A stretch of 64,000 bases of DNA from Liolophura sinensis (GCF_032854445.1 NC_088304.1:14831704-14895703); one strand, 5' to 3'. Shown: positions 45,765 through 57,697, counted from the stretch's first letter. Notes: a model not told the origin generated them from the letters alone. Translations and numbers: made by a program.

Positions 45765-46478
45765 GTAAATAAAGGCTTACGCGTGAGCTGACTTGAACTT
45801 GTCTTTGCACGGAAACGTATTAAAGGCATAAAACTCTTTAATACCGTGAGCTGTAAGTCTGATTTTCTTCAACTCTACAATTAGTTCAGTCCTTCATACA
45901 TGTGTTAATACCATTGCTTACTCCCATGGAGATACACCCTATTATTTCCGCATTTTACCATGTCAGCCTGCATGTGTATGGATTTCAGCCTCGAGGATAT
46001 CTTACCAGCAGCGACGTTTCACGCCGCCAGGTGTCTCCTAATGACACATACACATCACGTCGCCATCTGGTGGGCAGTCAAAGGCACTCAGACAAGAGCT
46101 GCAAAGTGTAATAGCACCAGCCTTAGGCCGGGCGATCGGAGTCCTCCTGGACGTTGTCACTTGGTCATTTTTACCAACGCCTGCCACATGGACAGTCGCA
46201 CTTCCGCCCCCTCGGGACCGCTCCGTGGTCATCTGCCGGACAACACCAGATCACGATGACGAAAGTTCAAAGGTTTCGAGTTGAAGTTTCGCACCGCCCA
46301 ACATGCATGACATGCGTGACAAGGAATTAGTGGGGGGAAATGGTCATCACAGACCTGTCAAGGAGCACGTGCTTGGAATCCCCCAGCTATAGATACAACC
46401 AATGACCTTCCAGCAAAATTTTGTTTTCAAGAAATTTTATACCTGACTGTATCTAGACGTTAAAACAGACTTTCGTAT
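45765..46478. other. GC-richer stretch with overlapping frames, unassigned
   Basis: Between 45900 and 46260 GC rises and both strands are open (99 codons plus at 45960; 64 codons minus at 46038). No domain, splice junction or homology decides, so I do not call a gene. Confidence 0.3.
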
Positions 46479-46479
46479 A

Positions 46480-46750
46480 CCAGCCGTGAACCAAAATGGG
46501 ATGTTCTAAATCAATAATCAAGACCAATTCCCAAAACAAAGATAAACCCAAACCACCAAAGAATAATAAAGTACGTGTATATGAGGTAAGAAATCAAGAT
46601 GGACGCATATAAACTGAAGCATTTAAGGCAAAGAATGATCTAGGCGAAAGAAGAAAATCAGAATCCAAATCGTGTACCATACCAGTTTATACATGTAATG
46701 TGTCGAGCTTCAAAATAATAATGTATCTTAGTTCTGTTCTGACTGCAGAA
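46480..46750. repeat. dispersed repeat I, copy 3
   Basis: CAGCCGTGAACCAAAATGGG, CCAATTCCCAAAACAAAG and GTGTACCATACCAGTTTATA align in order with 38250-38530, about 8 kb away. Confidence 0.7.
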
Positions 46751-46929
46751 GTGGGAAATTCTAAGCTATATGCTTACAGCAACAATAGGTGCTATTAAGC
46801 ACCACGTCTCCCTGGGCAGGTATGTAACTATCACCATAGCCCTTGATTTGCCTTTAGTAACACAATCTTATGTGAAGGAATATGTGAAAATTGCTACAAC
46901 TTTAACTTCAGCCAGATAATCAATTAATT

Positions 46930-46930
<1 letters not shown>

Positions 46931-46962
<32 letters not shown>

Positions 46963-47276
46963 TTTGTTCGGTTGGTGTTTTACTTTCGTACACAAGGCTA
47001 TTTCATTGTACTACTAAATAACGTATACGATGGAATAATTATTTTGTCAACTTTATAAACGAATTAAAGATGGCTAGGTTGTATATAAAGCAGATTTAAG
47101 AGTACTTGCTTAGCCCCACACTCAAAACCTTTTCACTTATATGGCGACAGTAGATACAAGAATGCAGGAAACAGCAGGTTGCTGGCAGACCTTCCCACGT
47201 ACGAATGGAGAGAAATCCAACATGAAATGGGCTTGAACTCACAGCGATCGCATTGGTGAAAGGCTCCTGGGTTCAG
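46931..47276 (-). mobile_element. SINE-A, interrupted
   Basis: Tail and 3' block at 46931-47000; the central and head side resume at about 47135 (TTTCACTTATATGGCGACAG) and run to 47276. About 130 bases of unrelated sequence lie between, with part of the 3' block duplicated. Confidence 0.78.
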
Positions 47277-47279
47277 ATA

Positions 47280-48080
47280 ATTAAATTTGGATTTAGCTGA
47301 CAGTCACATTAAATATGCCAAAAAGATTTTAAACGTTACAATAACCTTGTCATCATAAACAATCATATTTCCTGCGCTTCCAAAGCAGTCTTGATTATTG
47401 TTTTCGGAGGAAAGGGGAGGTAATCCACTAAATCTCTTAACTACTCTTCTCTCTTGTGAGAAGATATACATCAACATCTGCACATTTTCTGCATTAAGAA
47501 TTCACACTACAGTGCACTAAAATATTCCCCTGAAATTAAGGTTTTGATGCTAATCATCAGGATATTTTCCTTCCATGTTATCCTGGCTGAATACGCAATC
47601 ATGTTTTAGAGTTTAAACGAAATCCTCAAAGTTTTAATCCACCATAAATCTCCATGCTGATTCCAATCTGAATACAACTTCATCCTGATCGGAATTGCGT
47701 GCACGCCCGTTAATCGCTATCCCATCGGGGAATGAAAACACAAAAGGCTATTTTCTTTCTGTACTTCCCTGATATAAAGAAATAGGAAACAGACATGATG
47801 GGGACTATTTGCTTGCGTAATAGATATCTGGCTATTCGCGGTTTCCATCCATATGACGTCTTAAAAATTATAATGGTTCCAGAGTAATCGTTTTTTTGAA
47901 AGATTCAGAGAGCTCCCATGACATACCGATAAATAGCCATTAAAACTTTACCCAATATATCCAAAAATGGATTCGTGGAAATCACCAAACGCGGAGGCCT
48001 TCAAATGTACAGTGAACACCATTTGATTGTTTATCAAAACACCATGTAAGGTTTATCAAATGTGCAGTTTAATGAAGCGG
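47280..48080. other. no gene recognised
   Basis: AT-rich sequence without repeat or exon evidence. Confidence 0.4.
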
Positions 48081-48084
48081 GAAC

Positions 48085-48212
48085 ATGAGACATCATTGTA
48101 AACATGAGACATCATTGTAAGATGAGACATTATTGTAACATGAGACATTATTGTACCATGAGACATCAATGTAACATGAGACACCAGTGTAACATAAGAC
48201 ATCATTTAACAT
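48085..48212. repeat. 18-bp tandem repeat, about 7 copies
   Basis: AACATGAGACATCATTGT with point variants, in 18- to 20-base steps. Confidence 0.88.
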
Positions 48213-48329
48213 GGAAAACAGGCATATTCCTATTGTCCATGCGCCTGTTCATGTAGTGATGCTGATAGAGTCGTAGTTCATATGAGTCATATGACTCAAA
48301 ACACGATCCACAGCACTTTGGATAATATG

Positions 48330-48470
48330 AAAGACTACAGCATAGAAAGTAAACCCAGAACAGTGACAATAGTGTGGCCAATCGCAAAAAGCGTCACAAG
48401 TATTACCGGTGAAATTTGCTAATGGTGACCCTTTCCGCGATTTTTTGCCGATAGCGGCATTTTGCAACAA
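48330..48470 (-). mobile_element. foldback-MITE arm (reverse)
   Basis: TACAGCATAGAAAGTAAACC, AACAGTGACAATAGTGTGGC and TTACCGGTGAAATTTGC follow the reverse-arm order of 57894-58045. Confidence 0.65.
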
Positions 48471-48514
48471 AAGCACCCATTTCATGATGATAATTCAAAG
48501 TAATAGGAAATGTT

Positions 48515-48800
48515 GAGATCGAACTCTTTTCTTGCCAATGGTAGATGAAGTCCCACTGTATCATGTGATTTGACAAATATGTCAGACAATGTTTGTTGAA
48601 AATATTTACCGATCACCTGTCTCGCCTTGTTTATGGGCCAAAATGCCGCCCTTTTTTTCAGGAAATTCTTAAATTCACAAGGGCTTAGCTTGTCAGTTTT
48701 CTTCATCACTCTCATGCCCTAAATAACGTTCTTTGAACCTTCTTTCAGGCGCCCCTGTTGTAGTATATGTAAACAAAAACACTGGGAAGCATTTTAGGTC
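48515..48800. repeat. dispersed repeat H, copy 2
   Basis: TTACCGATCACCTGTCTCGCC, CTTCATCACTCT and CTTTCAGGCGCCCCTG match copy 1 at 32280-32560. Confidence 0.6.
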
Positions 48801-48809
48801 AGGTGATAC

Positions 48810-49395
48810 AATGAGAAGTTTCTTTTACCTTTAACAATGAAAGAGTTCGAACTATAGAAACGTCAATATTTATTTAGTCAAGTCCATCTGTGCCTTTAAG
48901 ATGGTATTTACCAAACGGTTAAGCTGCAGCATGTTTCCTCACTTGTACAAACCTTTTTCTATATTATTTCGTCAAAACAAGTAGCAGTTACAAATAAATA
49001 AACAATTTATTGAAATGCATCGTGTCAGGCGCCCGACTGCTAAGACTTTGGTTCAATCCGGAGCCAGACGAGACCTCAGGGATGGAATCTCGGTAATCCT
49101 CGATTTCCGCGCAGCCTAAATGACTATACCATGTGCTCGTCAGGCCAGTACCAATACGTACAAACGTACCTCAGTGGGATTGATCCATTGTACTTGGTCG
49201 AAAAGGTCATAAAATCATGTGAAGGCTCTTGAAAGACCAGATTATCCTCTCATGTTCTACTTTCTACTTTTCATCCTCGCACGAATGCTGTGTATTGTAT
49301 AATTTTCTCCCAGAGCTAAATGCTTCAAGCTACACATAATGCGACAGATGACCACTGCAAGCAGTGGACTGGCATCCGGAGGTGAATAATCATTG
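48810..49395. other. no gene recognised
   Basis: Positions 49030-49110 (GGCGCCCGACTGCTAAGACTT; GGTTCAATCCGGAGCC) look like a tRNA-like SINE head, but no body could be matched. Confidence 0.4.
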
Positions 49396-49397
49396 TT

Positions 49398-49506
49398 TCA
49401 TTTGATTTGATTGGTGTTTTACGCAGTACTCAAGAATATTTCACTTATAGGACGGCGACCAGCATTATGGTGGAAGGGAAACCATATCGATTCACAGGTT
49501 GCTGAC
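49398..49506 (-). mobile_element. SINE-A, 3' part
   Basis: TTTGATTTGATTGGTGTTTT through CATTATGGTGGAAGGGAAAC; ends near CACAGGTTGCTGACGG. Confidence 0.88.
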
Positions 49507-49826
49507 GGCATAAATTATTAAGTATTCTTAAGCGTATATTTGTATTCAAGCTAAAACAATATTTCTAAATGCTTCGATGTACTGAAAAGTTTTTACTTAA
49601 CTATGCAGACGGTTAAACTTTTATATAGGTTAGTTATTTGGCGTCTTATTTATTTATATATTTATGTCATTTGGCTGCCAGGCCAATAAATAAATCAATA
49701 AAATCAATCTATAAATATTCTGTTACCGCCATGCCTGGTATTGATATTGATATTGCAGTCAGGCCACACTATTAACGTTGTGATGTGATCAAATAAACAT
49801 TGGAGGAGACACTAAAGCATATAAAA

Positions 49827-50073
49827 TTTATTTATTTATTTATTTGATCAGTATTTTACGCCGTACTCAAGAATATTTCACTTATACAACGGCGGCCAGC
49901 ATTATGGTGGGTGGAAACCGTGCAGAGCCCGGGGAAACCCACGACCATCCGCATCTTGCTGGCAGACCTTCCCACGTACGACCGGAGAGGAAGCCCTGAT
50001 GAGCTGGACTTGAACTCACAGTGACCGCATTGGTGAGAGACTCCTGGGTCATTACGCTGAGCCACGGAGGCCC
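49827..50073 (-). mobile_element. SINE-A, near full length
   Basis: All blocks present; about 20 bases missing before the head end GAGCCACGGAGGCCC. Confidence 0.94.
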
Positions 50074-50164
50074 ATAAGATATATTAAGCGATATGGAAGC
50101 AATTGAAAGTTATAAATCCATCAAGAATTATTTCTTTCGTTTTTAGCTTAAACCTTATACTGGT

Positions 50165-50390
50165 AACCTCGTTTACTCATTAGACTAAAGCCTATTGCGT
50201 ATTTGCTACTATTTAAGTATTTACATGAACAGTCAGATTAAAACCCTGATTGGGGTCTATTGATAAGAGGTCGTATTTCACCGATTACCGACGTCCATTT
50301 ACCATCTATCACACTGTCGTCGCTGCTCTGGTTTTACTCTTTATGCTGTACGTCTTTCATGATATTGCTCTCACAACTGCTCAAAGCATG
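50165..50390 (+). mobile_element. foldback-MITE arm
   Basis: TATTTACATGAACAGTCAG, AGAGGTCGTATTTCACCG and ATCACACTGTCGTCGCTGCT in forward order, among the best preserved arms. Confidence 0.8.
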
Positions 50391-50439
50391 TAGTTTATCA
50401 GGAAAAGGAGCGACCCTAAGTGCACTAGTTTACTTCAAG

Positions 50440-50545
50440 GCACCCCGGGTACCCTCCAGGTATGACGCTAATCGCCGTCACATAAATGGCAAATTCTTGA
50501 GTACGACATTTAAAAACCACCAAATGAATAAATAAACAAATAAAC
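50440..50545 (+). mobile_element. SINE 3'-tail scrap
   Basis: CAAATTCTTGAGTACGACAT then ttaaaaaccaccaaatgaata and an AAATAAACAAATAAA tail. Confidence 0.65.
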
Positions 50546-50842
50546 CTATGCTAGGTAGCCTTCCGGTAATGAACTAATGAACTAGATCTTCCGACAGCAC
50601 AACACTGTGAGGATCATGACCTTTTCTCGTTGGATCCAACGATACACCGAACAGTTGACACTTACAACATGGTCGACGGCTGAGTAACAGAGAACCCTTG
50701 GGTGAAATGGTTCTTTCATCAGTTTTTGATAGCATCTTACCCTTTTAGCACTATTTCATCAATCACTCGTCGACTACTCAAGACTAGATGTATTGTGGTG
50801 CTTGGTACCATTTACAGCTAAAGCGTCTAATGGCTTTGGCTG

Positions 50843-50914
50843 GCGGCGTAGTACATGTATATGTGAAATATTCTTGTGTACGGCGTAAAACATCAGTCAT
50901 ATAAATGAATAAAT
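50843..50914 (+). mobile_element. SINE-A 3' end
   Basis: ATGTGAAATATTCTTGTGTA, GGCGTAAAACATCAG and a short ATAAATGAATAAAT tail only. Confidence 0.82.
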
Positions 50915-51154
50915 CTAATGGCTTTTGCGGGGCTCAAATTATTAATGTTCCCTAAGTTCCTGGCTTTTAGATTGTGTCCCAGCACAAACTAATGTTCTCC
51001 TGGTGGGCTAAGCACCACCGTGGCCCTTTCTATTGTTTTCATGTGATTGTTTATTTAATATGTTGACAACACAGTATTTTCAGTAATTCTACACAAATGA
51101 CGTCAAACAAATTGCTACAAATCGGGGGTGGGGTGGGGATGGCGGAGTTGGTAC

Positions 51155-51480
51155 TATTTATGCATTATACGAACAGTTAGAATAAAACGCTACCTGAGGT
51201 ATATTAAAAAGAGTTTGGATTTCAACGGTTACGTGTGGTTATCTTCTATCACAGTCGTCCCTGCTCTGGTTTCACTGCCTAAGTTGTCTTACTGTGTTAT
51301 TATATTGTGTGCTAGCATAAACCATGGTGCTAGGGGTCGTTTAAGTTGCTCCTGAACGTTTTAAACATGTACATGAAGAGTTAGAATAAGCCCTAAATAG
51401 CAAGAGGCCGTATTTCACCTGTTACGTGCAATCATTTGTCTCTTATCACATCGTGGTCAAAGGGATCGTATTATGCTGTG
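51155..51480 (+). mobile_element. two foldback-MITE arms in direct order
   Basis: First arm about 51155-51300 (ACGAACAGTTAGAATAAAAC; CTGCTCTGGTTTCACTGCC), second about 51360-51480 (GAAGAGTTAGAATAAGCC; AGAGGCCGTATTTCACCTGT). Confidence 0.7.
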
Positions 51481-51785
51481 TGATTTTTTGGGGTTTTTTT
51501 TTTTGGTTTGTTTGTTTGTTTTTTCTTTAACGTCAAAATCAGTTATACGGTGGCATCATGTATTTTACTGTTAGATGAAAATGGAGTGCAAAGGGTGAAC
51601 AGCCGAACTACTGTATATCAGACTGATGAACTTTTTGACATTAGACACATGGTACACTGTTGGCCTTCAGCGCGAATTCATGTTAGACATCACCAAAAAG
51701 CCACCAAAGCACCGAGAAAATCTTTAAAATTCTCTGTCCGCAAATGATAAATTGAAAACACGTATCTTGTGTCCTACTGATTGGA

Positions 51786-52128
51786 GTGAGTGAGTGAGTG
51801 CTTGGGGTTTAACGTCGTACTCAACAATTTTTCAGTCATATGACGACGAAGGAATCATTACGGTGCATGCACGTGTAATGTGCCTCCTTGTTGCAGGACG
51901 GATTTCCACCGCTCTCTTAAACCCCTTACCGAAGGCAAGTAAGCCGCCCCGCCGAGCCATTATACTGATACGGGTCAACCAGTCGTTGCACTATCCCCTT
52001 CATGCTGAACGCCAAGCGAGGAAGTTACAACTTCCTCTTTTAAAGTCTTAGGTGTGACTCGACCAAGGATTGATCCTGGATCTACCGGTCCCGAAGCGGA
52101 CGCTCTACCAACTGTGCTATCCGGGCCG
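51786..52128 (-). mobile_element. SINE-B, full length with target-site duplication
   Basis: 3' end GTGAGTGAGTGCTTGGGGTT at 51786, body as in 29961-30288, head ending near CTATCCGGGCCG. An exact 15-base duplication GTCCTACTGATTGGA flanks it (51771-51785, 52129-52143). Confidence 0.95.
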
Positions 52129-52149
52129 GTCCTACTGATTGGAAGGCGT

Positions 52150-53680
52150 GTACATTAACTCTTCGGCCACGACATGACCCCTTTTCCGTTATCCCACAAC
52201 ATGTGTTTCAAAGTGATGCTCAGAAATGTCGTCATCGTGCTTGAGGTTTTTGGCTGTATGATGTCAGAGCTGGCACAAATTCCAGGTCACTGTTACGTTA
52301 TGACTGCATCTGTCATCAGTAGCAGGAAGAAGTTTGGCAAAACTTATAGGTCATATTAATTCTTTTGGCATAATAACCTCTATCTGATGACACAAATATT
52401 TGAAATTTCGCGACAAAGTTTACATTTCAAAAACATTAATGAAAGCAAAGTAGTATGGATACATTTATGACTGAGACAACGTTGTAGAACAGCATTAGGC
52501 ACGTGGCTGGCCGCCACTCGGCCTGGAAGCGTTGCTCTTAACAAAAACGAACACCAAAGGAGCTTGAATGAAAACTGGTATGTCGCCTTTGGACAAGGTT
52601 TATAGAAACACCCCGAGAGAGAATAAATGAATGATTATGGCTTAACGCTACATGGGCAATATTTCAGGCATGTCGTGGAGAGGCCCAGGAAGATTAAAGA
52701 AAGAAGAAGCCAAGAAATCAACACAACAGTAGATTTTAGATCGCTTGTCCATCAATACATGGGTACGTTTCTAATTACTCGTAATCTTAGCATCGTAATT
52801 GTAGTTTTGTAAGCATATCTTGTTACATGTATTTACAAAACTCACTTTGCGAATTACTTTAATTTAATGCACTAAGACATGCGGAATTTCTCTTGAAATT
52901 CTGATTGCTGAAAAAAAAAACATCCTATATATCGATCCTTGGTTGTTTTAAATCATATTCACTGACAAATAACTCGGAAACTGAAACAAAATTAGGCACG
53001 CCTCTGCACCATTAACTGTAATGTCCTGATATGGAACCTTCATTCTTTGAGACATTGCATAATGGAACTTACAACCTAAAAAGGTTGGATACTTTTGTTT
53101 TAAAGATTTCGACGTTTCTCGTCATGAAAAATAAAATTTTTTGTATACAAGTCAGATAATCGTTTATTTATGAAGCTTTGCATGACGTTGCAAGACATTG
53201 TCGCTACGGGAGGTATTCAGACTGCAAATAGTGTGTTCCTTCTGCAATGTTTGTTATTTACCTGATATTCATTTTACAAAGGCATTTTGTTAAGAATCGG
53301 TGTGATTTTAAAAAACTAAATTTAAAAAACTAATCTAATCTTATTTATAATTTTAAAAAATTTACTGAGAGTACAGTTATCCTAGCATTACAATGTAATA
53401 ATAAATGGTATATTTTTAAAATAAAAGTTGCTGTTGTTCTATGTTCTACATAGGCAGCTTTCTTCTGGGTGTAAATTTACAACCAATTCCCTAGTTACAG
53501 ATGCAATGTGCAAGTGAATCCACACTGAAAAACTACAGCAGGTATTCGTCTATTTGCACAGTGAGTATTGCACATCTGCTTTATTTGTCTTTGTAAAGTA
53601 TCTTTAGTACTTTTCTGTGTTTTGCAGTAGATGAAACTATTGTGTATACTGTATTTTCCCTAAAAATCGCCCGCAAAACT
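52150..53680. other. no gene recognised
   Basis: AT-rich, with scattered short frames. If the gene beginning at 54417 (minus) is real this could be its intron. Confidence 0.35.
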
Positions 53681-53683
53681 ATT

Positions 53684-53792
53684 TGTTTAATTATCTGACT
53701 GGTATTTTACGACGTACTCAAGAATAATTCACTTATGCCGCGGCGGCCAGCATTAAATTGAGCGAAAACCGGGCAGAGCTCGGCGGAAAGCC
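53684..53792 (-). mobile_element. SINE-A, 3' part
   Basis: GACTGGTATTTTACGACGTA through GCGGCGGCCAGCATTAAATT and AGCTCGGCGGAAAG. Confidence 0.85.
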
Positions 53793-53993
53793 TTCTCGCC
53801 CCAAAAAGTTAAATTTTAAAGGAAAATAATGGTCATAAAGCATTACTTTTGTGTCCTAATACTACACCTTTTCTGATATAGGATATTACCCTATACATTC
53901 CGGAAAAACCTCAAATCTCTTTGATGAGAACTCAAATCAGGCAAAATGAGTAACTCTGTCATGGACGTAATTCAATGCCACATACAGCGCATG

Positions 53994-54087
53994 TTTCCCG
54001 GTTGACTCCAACCATCATGCTGGCTGCCGTCGTATAAGTGAAATATTCCTGAGTACGGCGTAAAGGACCAATAAAATAAATAAATGA
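53994..54087 (+). mobile_element. SINE-A, 5'-truncated
   Basis: TTTCCCGGTTGACTCCAACC, TATAAGTGAAATATTCCTGA and an AATAAAATAAATAAATG tail. Confidence 0.9.
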
Positions 54088-54146
54088 TATAAATAAATAT
54101 ACAGTATAAGAAGCGGTATTACACACAGTGTGGGGTATTGACTTAC

Positions 54147-54417
54147 CCGTAGCTTTGGCGTAGCTGTACAGTTTGCGCAGCGGATCTTCGCCACAGGGAT
54201 AAGCTGGGGATACACCGGCGAAACACAGGTATAAAAACAGTATGTGAACCAAATCCTTCTTCCGGAGCATCCTACGAGATTCCTGCAAATCTGGCGAAGG
54301 AGAAGAAGAAGAAGACGATAAGTCCACATATAGTTCAGCGTCCACATTTTCGCCTGCCACAAAACGGTCATTTTTCTCCTTTTCTAAAGAAGTTTGTTCA
54401 GCTTTCGATGCCGCCAT
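54147..54417 (-). CDS. first coding exon of an unidentified, probably membrane protein
   Basis: Starts at an ATG in excellent initiation context (CTCTAAAATGGCGGC) and stays open for 90 codons to a consensus donor (ACGG followed by GTAAGT). Residues 1-35 are charged (KAEQTSLEKEKNDRF), then a run of six serines (34-39), then KK and a hydrophobic stretch LVHILFLYLCFAGVSPAYP (about 56-74) that could be a membrane span, then PCGEDPLRKLYSYAKATG. The GC-richer, CpG-bearing flank to about 54640 looks like a promoter. I do not recognise the family and found no second exon; two SINE fragments lie just downstream. Alternatively an intronless short ORF read by chance. Confidence 0.5.
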
Positions 54418-54640
54418 TTTAGAGTTCTTAGGTCTTCGTGCGAAGGGAAGATGAGTGTTCGTAAATTTGTAGTTTTGTTCTTTTTTGTAGGGGTTTCTTT
54501 CGCTTTCTGTGATGAGTTTGCTTTTTCCCTCACACTATCGCCGGCCGTGAATTGTTCTTCAAAAAACTCTTTAACAACTTCCAGGAACTGTAAACATTCT
54601 AAGATATGAGCTAAACGTATGCAAGCCTTCCTCAACCGTT
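54418..54640 (-). promoter_or_regulatory. probable 5' UTR/promoter of the gene at 54417
   Basis: Upstream of the strong start context. The stretch is open on both strands (minus 83 codons, plus 71 codons beginning MSVRKFVVLFFF at about 54451), so an upstream or divergent small ORF cannot be excluded. Confidence 0.35.
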
Positions 54641-55115
54641 CAAGTTCTTAAGCTTGTCTTCCACGTTCACTTTCTTCCTCTATGGTATTTAAGTAGACAT
54701 GGTATCGGGTCCAAGTAAGTCCTACTGGGAGAGAGTCTTGTATGCCTAGAGTGGGACAGAGAGTTATTCTGGTACCCTGGTAAATACTAAGTCTAATTGA
54801 TCTGTCCCTGCGGAGCCCCAGGTTCAATCCCGTGTGAGGACGATACAGAGAACCAATAACACACGTTTAAAGCCTCCTATATTTTTCCGAGCGACTCGAA
54901 TCATCCAACGCCAGAGTCGGAGAGCTTTTACAGGTTTCACGGATTCTCGGTACCAGGGGGATTACCAGAGAGGCGTTAAAACCAGTGCGCTGACCGCGGA
55001 GAAACGACGGATGCTAGATGGATATGTGCTAAGACGGCATACCAGTCACCCCTCCCCTCATTTCAACCCGCACACACACACATATTCCTTTCCAGTTTTC
55101 TCTCACGTGGGCTAA
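54640..55115. other. unassigned, possible tRNA-headed repeat
   Basis: CCCCAGGTTCAATCCCGTGT near 54816 is a B-box-like motif. The in-frame 93-codon ORF across 54834-55115 has a low-complexity ACACAC end and no domain. Confidence 0.35.
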
Positions 55116-55436
55116 ATGGAAATCGACGCATTACTCGCGGGCATTTTGGGGTTTTTTTTGCTCCTTTTGTCCCGTTTACTCAAAGATGAATTCAGGAAGG
55201 TCGCAGACGCAGTAATGTGGAATTGCACTCTCATTGCTGCTATTTGTCTTCCCTATAACCCCCCGTGGACGGATACATATTTCATAACTTTGGTTTCCAG
55301 CAGCGTATTCAGTCAAATCCTCTACTTTCATGTCCCTTTGTCTCATGGTCCAGCCTACGTGTTATTGAGGTTTGTGGCCAATAGGTGTCCAAAACGGTCA
55401 GTACCTAAAGATACCGAGAAGCAGAACGTCTCGTAG
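55116..55436 (+). CDS. small hydrophobic ORF, hypothetical
   Basis: 106 codons from ATG to TAG, with an in-frame TAA immediately before the ATG. Residues 5-20 (ALLAGILGFFLLLLSR) and a further hydrophobic stretch around 35-70 would give two or more membrane spans, and the tail is basic. No homology is recognised and no intron signals are needed. It may be a chance frame; conservation would decide. Confidence 0.25.
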   Translation: MEIDALLAGILGFFLLLLSRLLKDEFRKVADAVMWNCTLIAAICLPYNPPWTDTYFITLVSSSVFSQILYFHVPLSHGPAYVLLRFVANRCPKRSVPKDTEKQNVS

Positions 55437-55679
55437 AATTTTTAAGTATCTTATTTACTGCCCAAAGTAATGCTTCCGTTGATGTCTTACATTAGTTGTG
55501 GTCTTCGTGATGATAGACCGAGGCGAACGTATATATAAAAAAGCACATACTTTGCAAAAACCACACTAAACCGAAACAGGTCCAAATTTCTCTCTAACAA
55601 TGCAAACCCTGAAGGTGATAAGTTTTTATTGCATAATACCAAAGAGCAGACACTCAAAATAAACATGTTGGACACCTCA

Positions 55680-55957
55680 ATATTTTTTCAGTGTCCTTTT
55701 CGAATCTTCAAGACCCGACTGCTCAAAAATGTATTAGCTAATATCGGTGTTAAATCAGGTGATATATTTACGATTTTAACAAATCCCAACAACCAATACA
55801 GTTGTACAGACATCAAATGGAACAACAGCAGATTTAGTTCATATTTAATATACTGATACACAAGTATTTTGGGCCAAGTACAAACCTAAGGACATGGTTT
55901 AAAGAAAAATCAGGTATTAAGTCTTAAGACAGTTTTGAACAACCAGGCCCTGGAGAC
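55680..55957. mobile_element. MITE-G copy
   Basis: TTAGCTAATATCGGTGTTAA on the left and CTTAAGACAGTTTTGAAC with ccaggccctgg at the right end, the inverted counterpart of GGGCCTGG at 21502. Confidence 0.65.
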
Positions 55958-55959
55958 GT

Positions 55960-56995
55960 GCAGACGGCAAATGAAACTTTGTTCAAGTCACTTTGGTCGG
56001 TCGTGTGACGGCACTGCGTGAGTCTTCAACAGCGTAACATGAACTGCAAGTAGAATAACTAAGAAAAAAATCCTTTTAACTACAAAGAATTTATGACTGC
56101 ATATTATTAACTACATTTCATTTTCTTGTAGTTTCATCGATATTCTAGCAGATAAATTAAACTAGCTGCATTAAAACAAAAAGCAATTGCACATAGTCGA
56201 CTTACAACACACGTATTGTTTTGAATTTTGTGCTTATCCGGCCCAGTTTACAACCTAACTAACCTAATGAGTCGCGTGCAGCCATGCATTAACAAAAAAA
56301 TAGCTATGTACCACCTCTGCATACTCTTCTTAAGCTTAAGCTTAAAATCTGACTTCTTGTATGTTTAATTGACTTTTTAAAATTTAAAAAAACAGACTCG
56401 CCTACATTAATAATATTTTTTACTTTCCTGTGTCGTTTTCACCATTGCTTCTTATGACGCTCGACAGATTTCAATCTAAAATGGCACCAACGTAGAAAGA
56501 GAGATGTAAGATTGTGTAATCCCAATGAAATTCAAGAAAACATTTTAGAGTCGATTTGACGAAATACCCCATGCGATTTCACACAGTGGGACTCCAGCAA
56601 ATGACAGGTTGTATGACGACAAATCGCCAGCTACCTTTTGTCAAACCGATTTTTATTGCAGACGGAATTCAAAGCATTGTTAGTTAAATACATGCTATAA
56701 ATATATTAGGTTTGTTCTATGCGAGCTGAGCCTTCCCTTGGAGAACCAGTTGATTACGGCGTGCTACCCCTCACCACATCGACAGTATTTGAGCCAAATC
56801 ATGGCAACATATAAAGGTCGATTATATCTCTTTTCTTATACCTAAGGAGAATGACGGTTGTTAAGAGGGGGGAAATCATTAAAGAAGGGCTATTAAAAAC
56901 TGTACTCAAAAATATTTTTGCTTATTTTTTTGGTGTGTTTATTTTACTGAATAAAATGCCGTCAAATGAGGTTGGCTTTATGTACCATATATACT
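55960..56995. other. no gene recognised
   Basis: AT-rich; TAAGCTTAAGCTTA palindromic string near 56331-56344. Nothing else supported. Confidence 0.4.
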
Positions 56996-56999
56996 GATA

Positions 57000-57400
57000 A
57001 AGTATGTCGCCAGTGACCGACTGGTCATTCATATCCACTTTACTCTCTGTACTGTACGTCTTTAATTATACTGTATTCCTGCATAAACCAGAATTCTGCT
57101 AGTGGAGAAAACACCCCTGATGCCTCTTTCGTTCGCATTCTTTAAATGTGATTGGGTGTTAAATTTGATGACAACCTAGCATAATTCAGTAAACATCATT
57201 GCGTGTTTCTGTTAATTGTACCTAAGCCATGGTGCCATAGAGGTTCTTTAATATACTGTGTATGCCTTTACATGAACAGTTATAATAAAGCCCCATCTGC
57301 GGTAAGTTGACAAGAGGCCGTCTTTCACCGGTTACGTGTGACCGTTTGCCAACTATCACACTGTCGTCGCTATGCTGTACATCTTTTTGTTATAGTATAT
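57000..57400 (+). mobile_element. two foldback-MITE arms in direct order
   Basis: A partial arm at about 57000-57110 (TTTACTCTCTGTACTGTACG; AATTATACTGTATT) and a fuller one at about 57225-57400 (AAGCCATGGTGCCATAGAGG; CAAGAGGCCGTCTTTCACCG). Confidence 0.75.
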
Positions 57401-57695
57401 TTCTACTGAGGCTTCGGACTTGGTTCAAAGGCTAAGTGCAATACACAATGCGCCGCTTCCAATATAATTACTTTGTCATATGGACGTTTCTGAACATTTG
57501 TATGAAATACCCTTGGAGACATGGTTGATAATGTTTGCACCGGAAGTTGACTGAAGATACCCGGATGCATGTCCCATCAGTGACAAACTATAGCAGTCAT
57601 GATGCATTTGACAAGTGTCCGTGAAGGGAAAGGTCACGCAATTGTCATGTAGTCATTTTTTATCAAATCACGATGACACACTTGAGATACTTTTC
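57400..57695. other. no feature
   Basis: Sequence between MITE arms with no motif assigned. Confidence 0.3.
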
Positions 57696-57697
57696 TG

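Noticed and set aside
45902-46259. Gene in a GC-richer block
   Set aside because: Both strands and several frames are open without a domain, start context or splice junction to choose between them.
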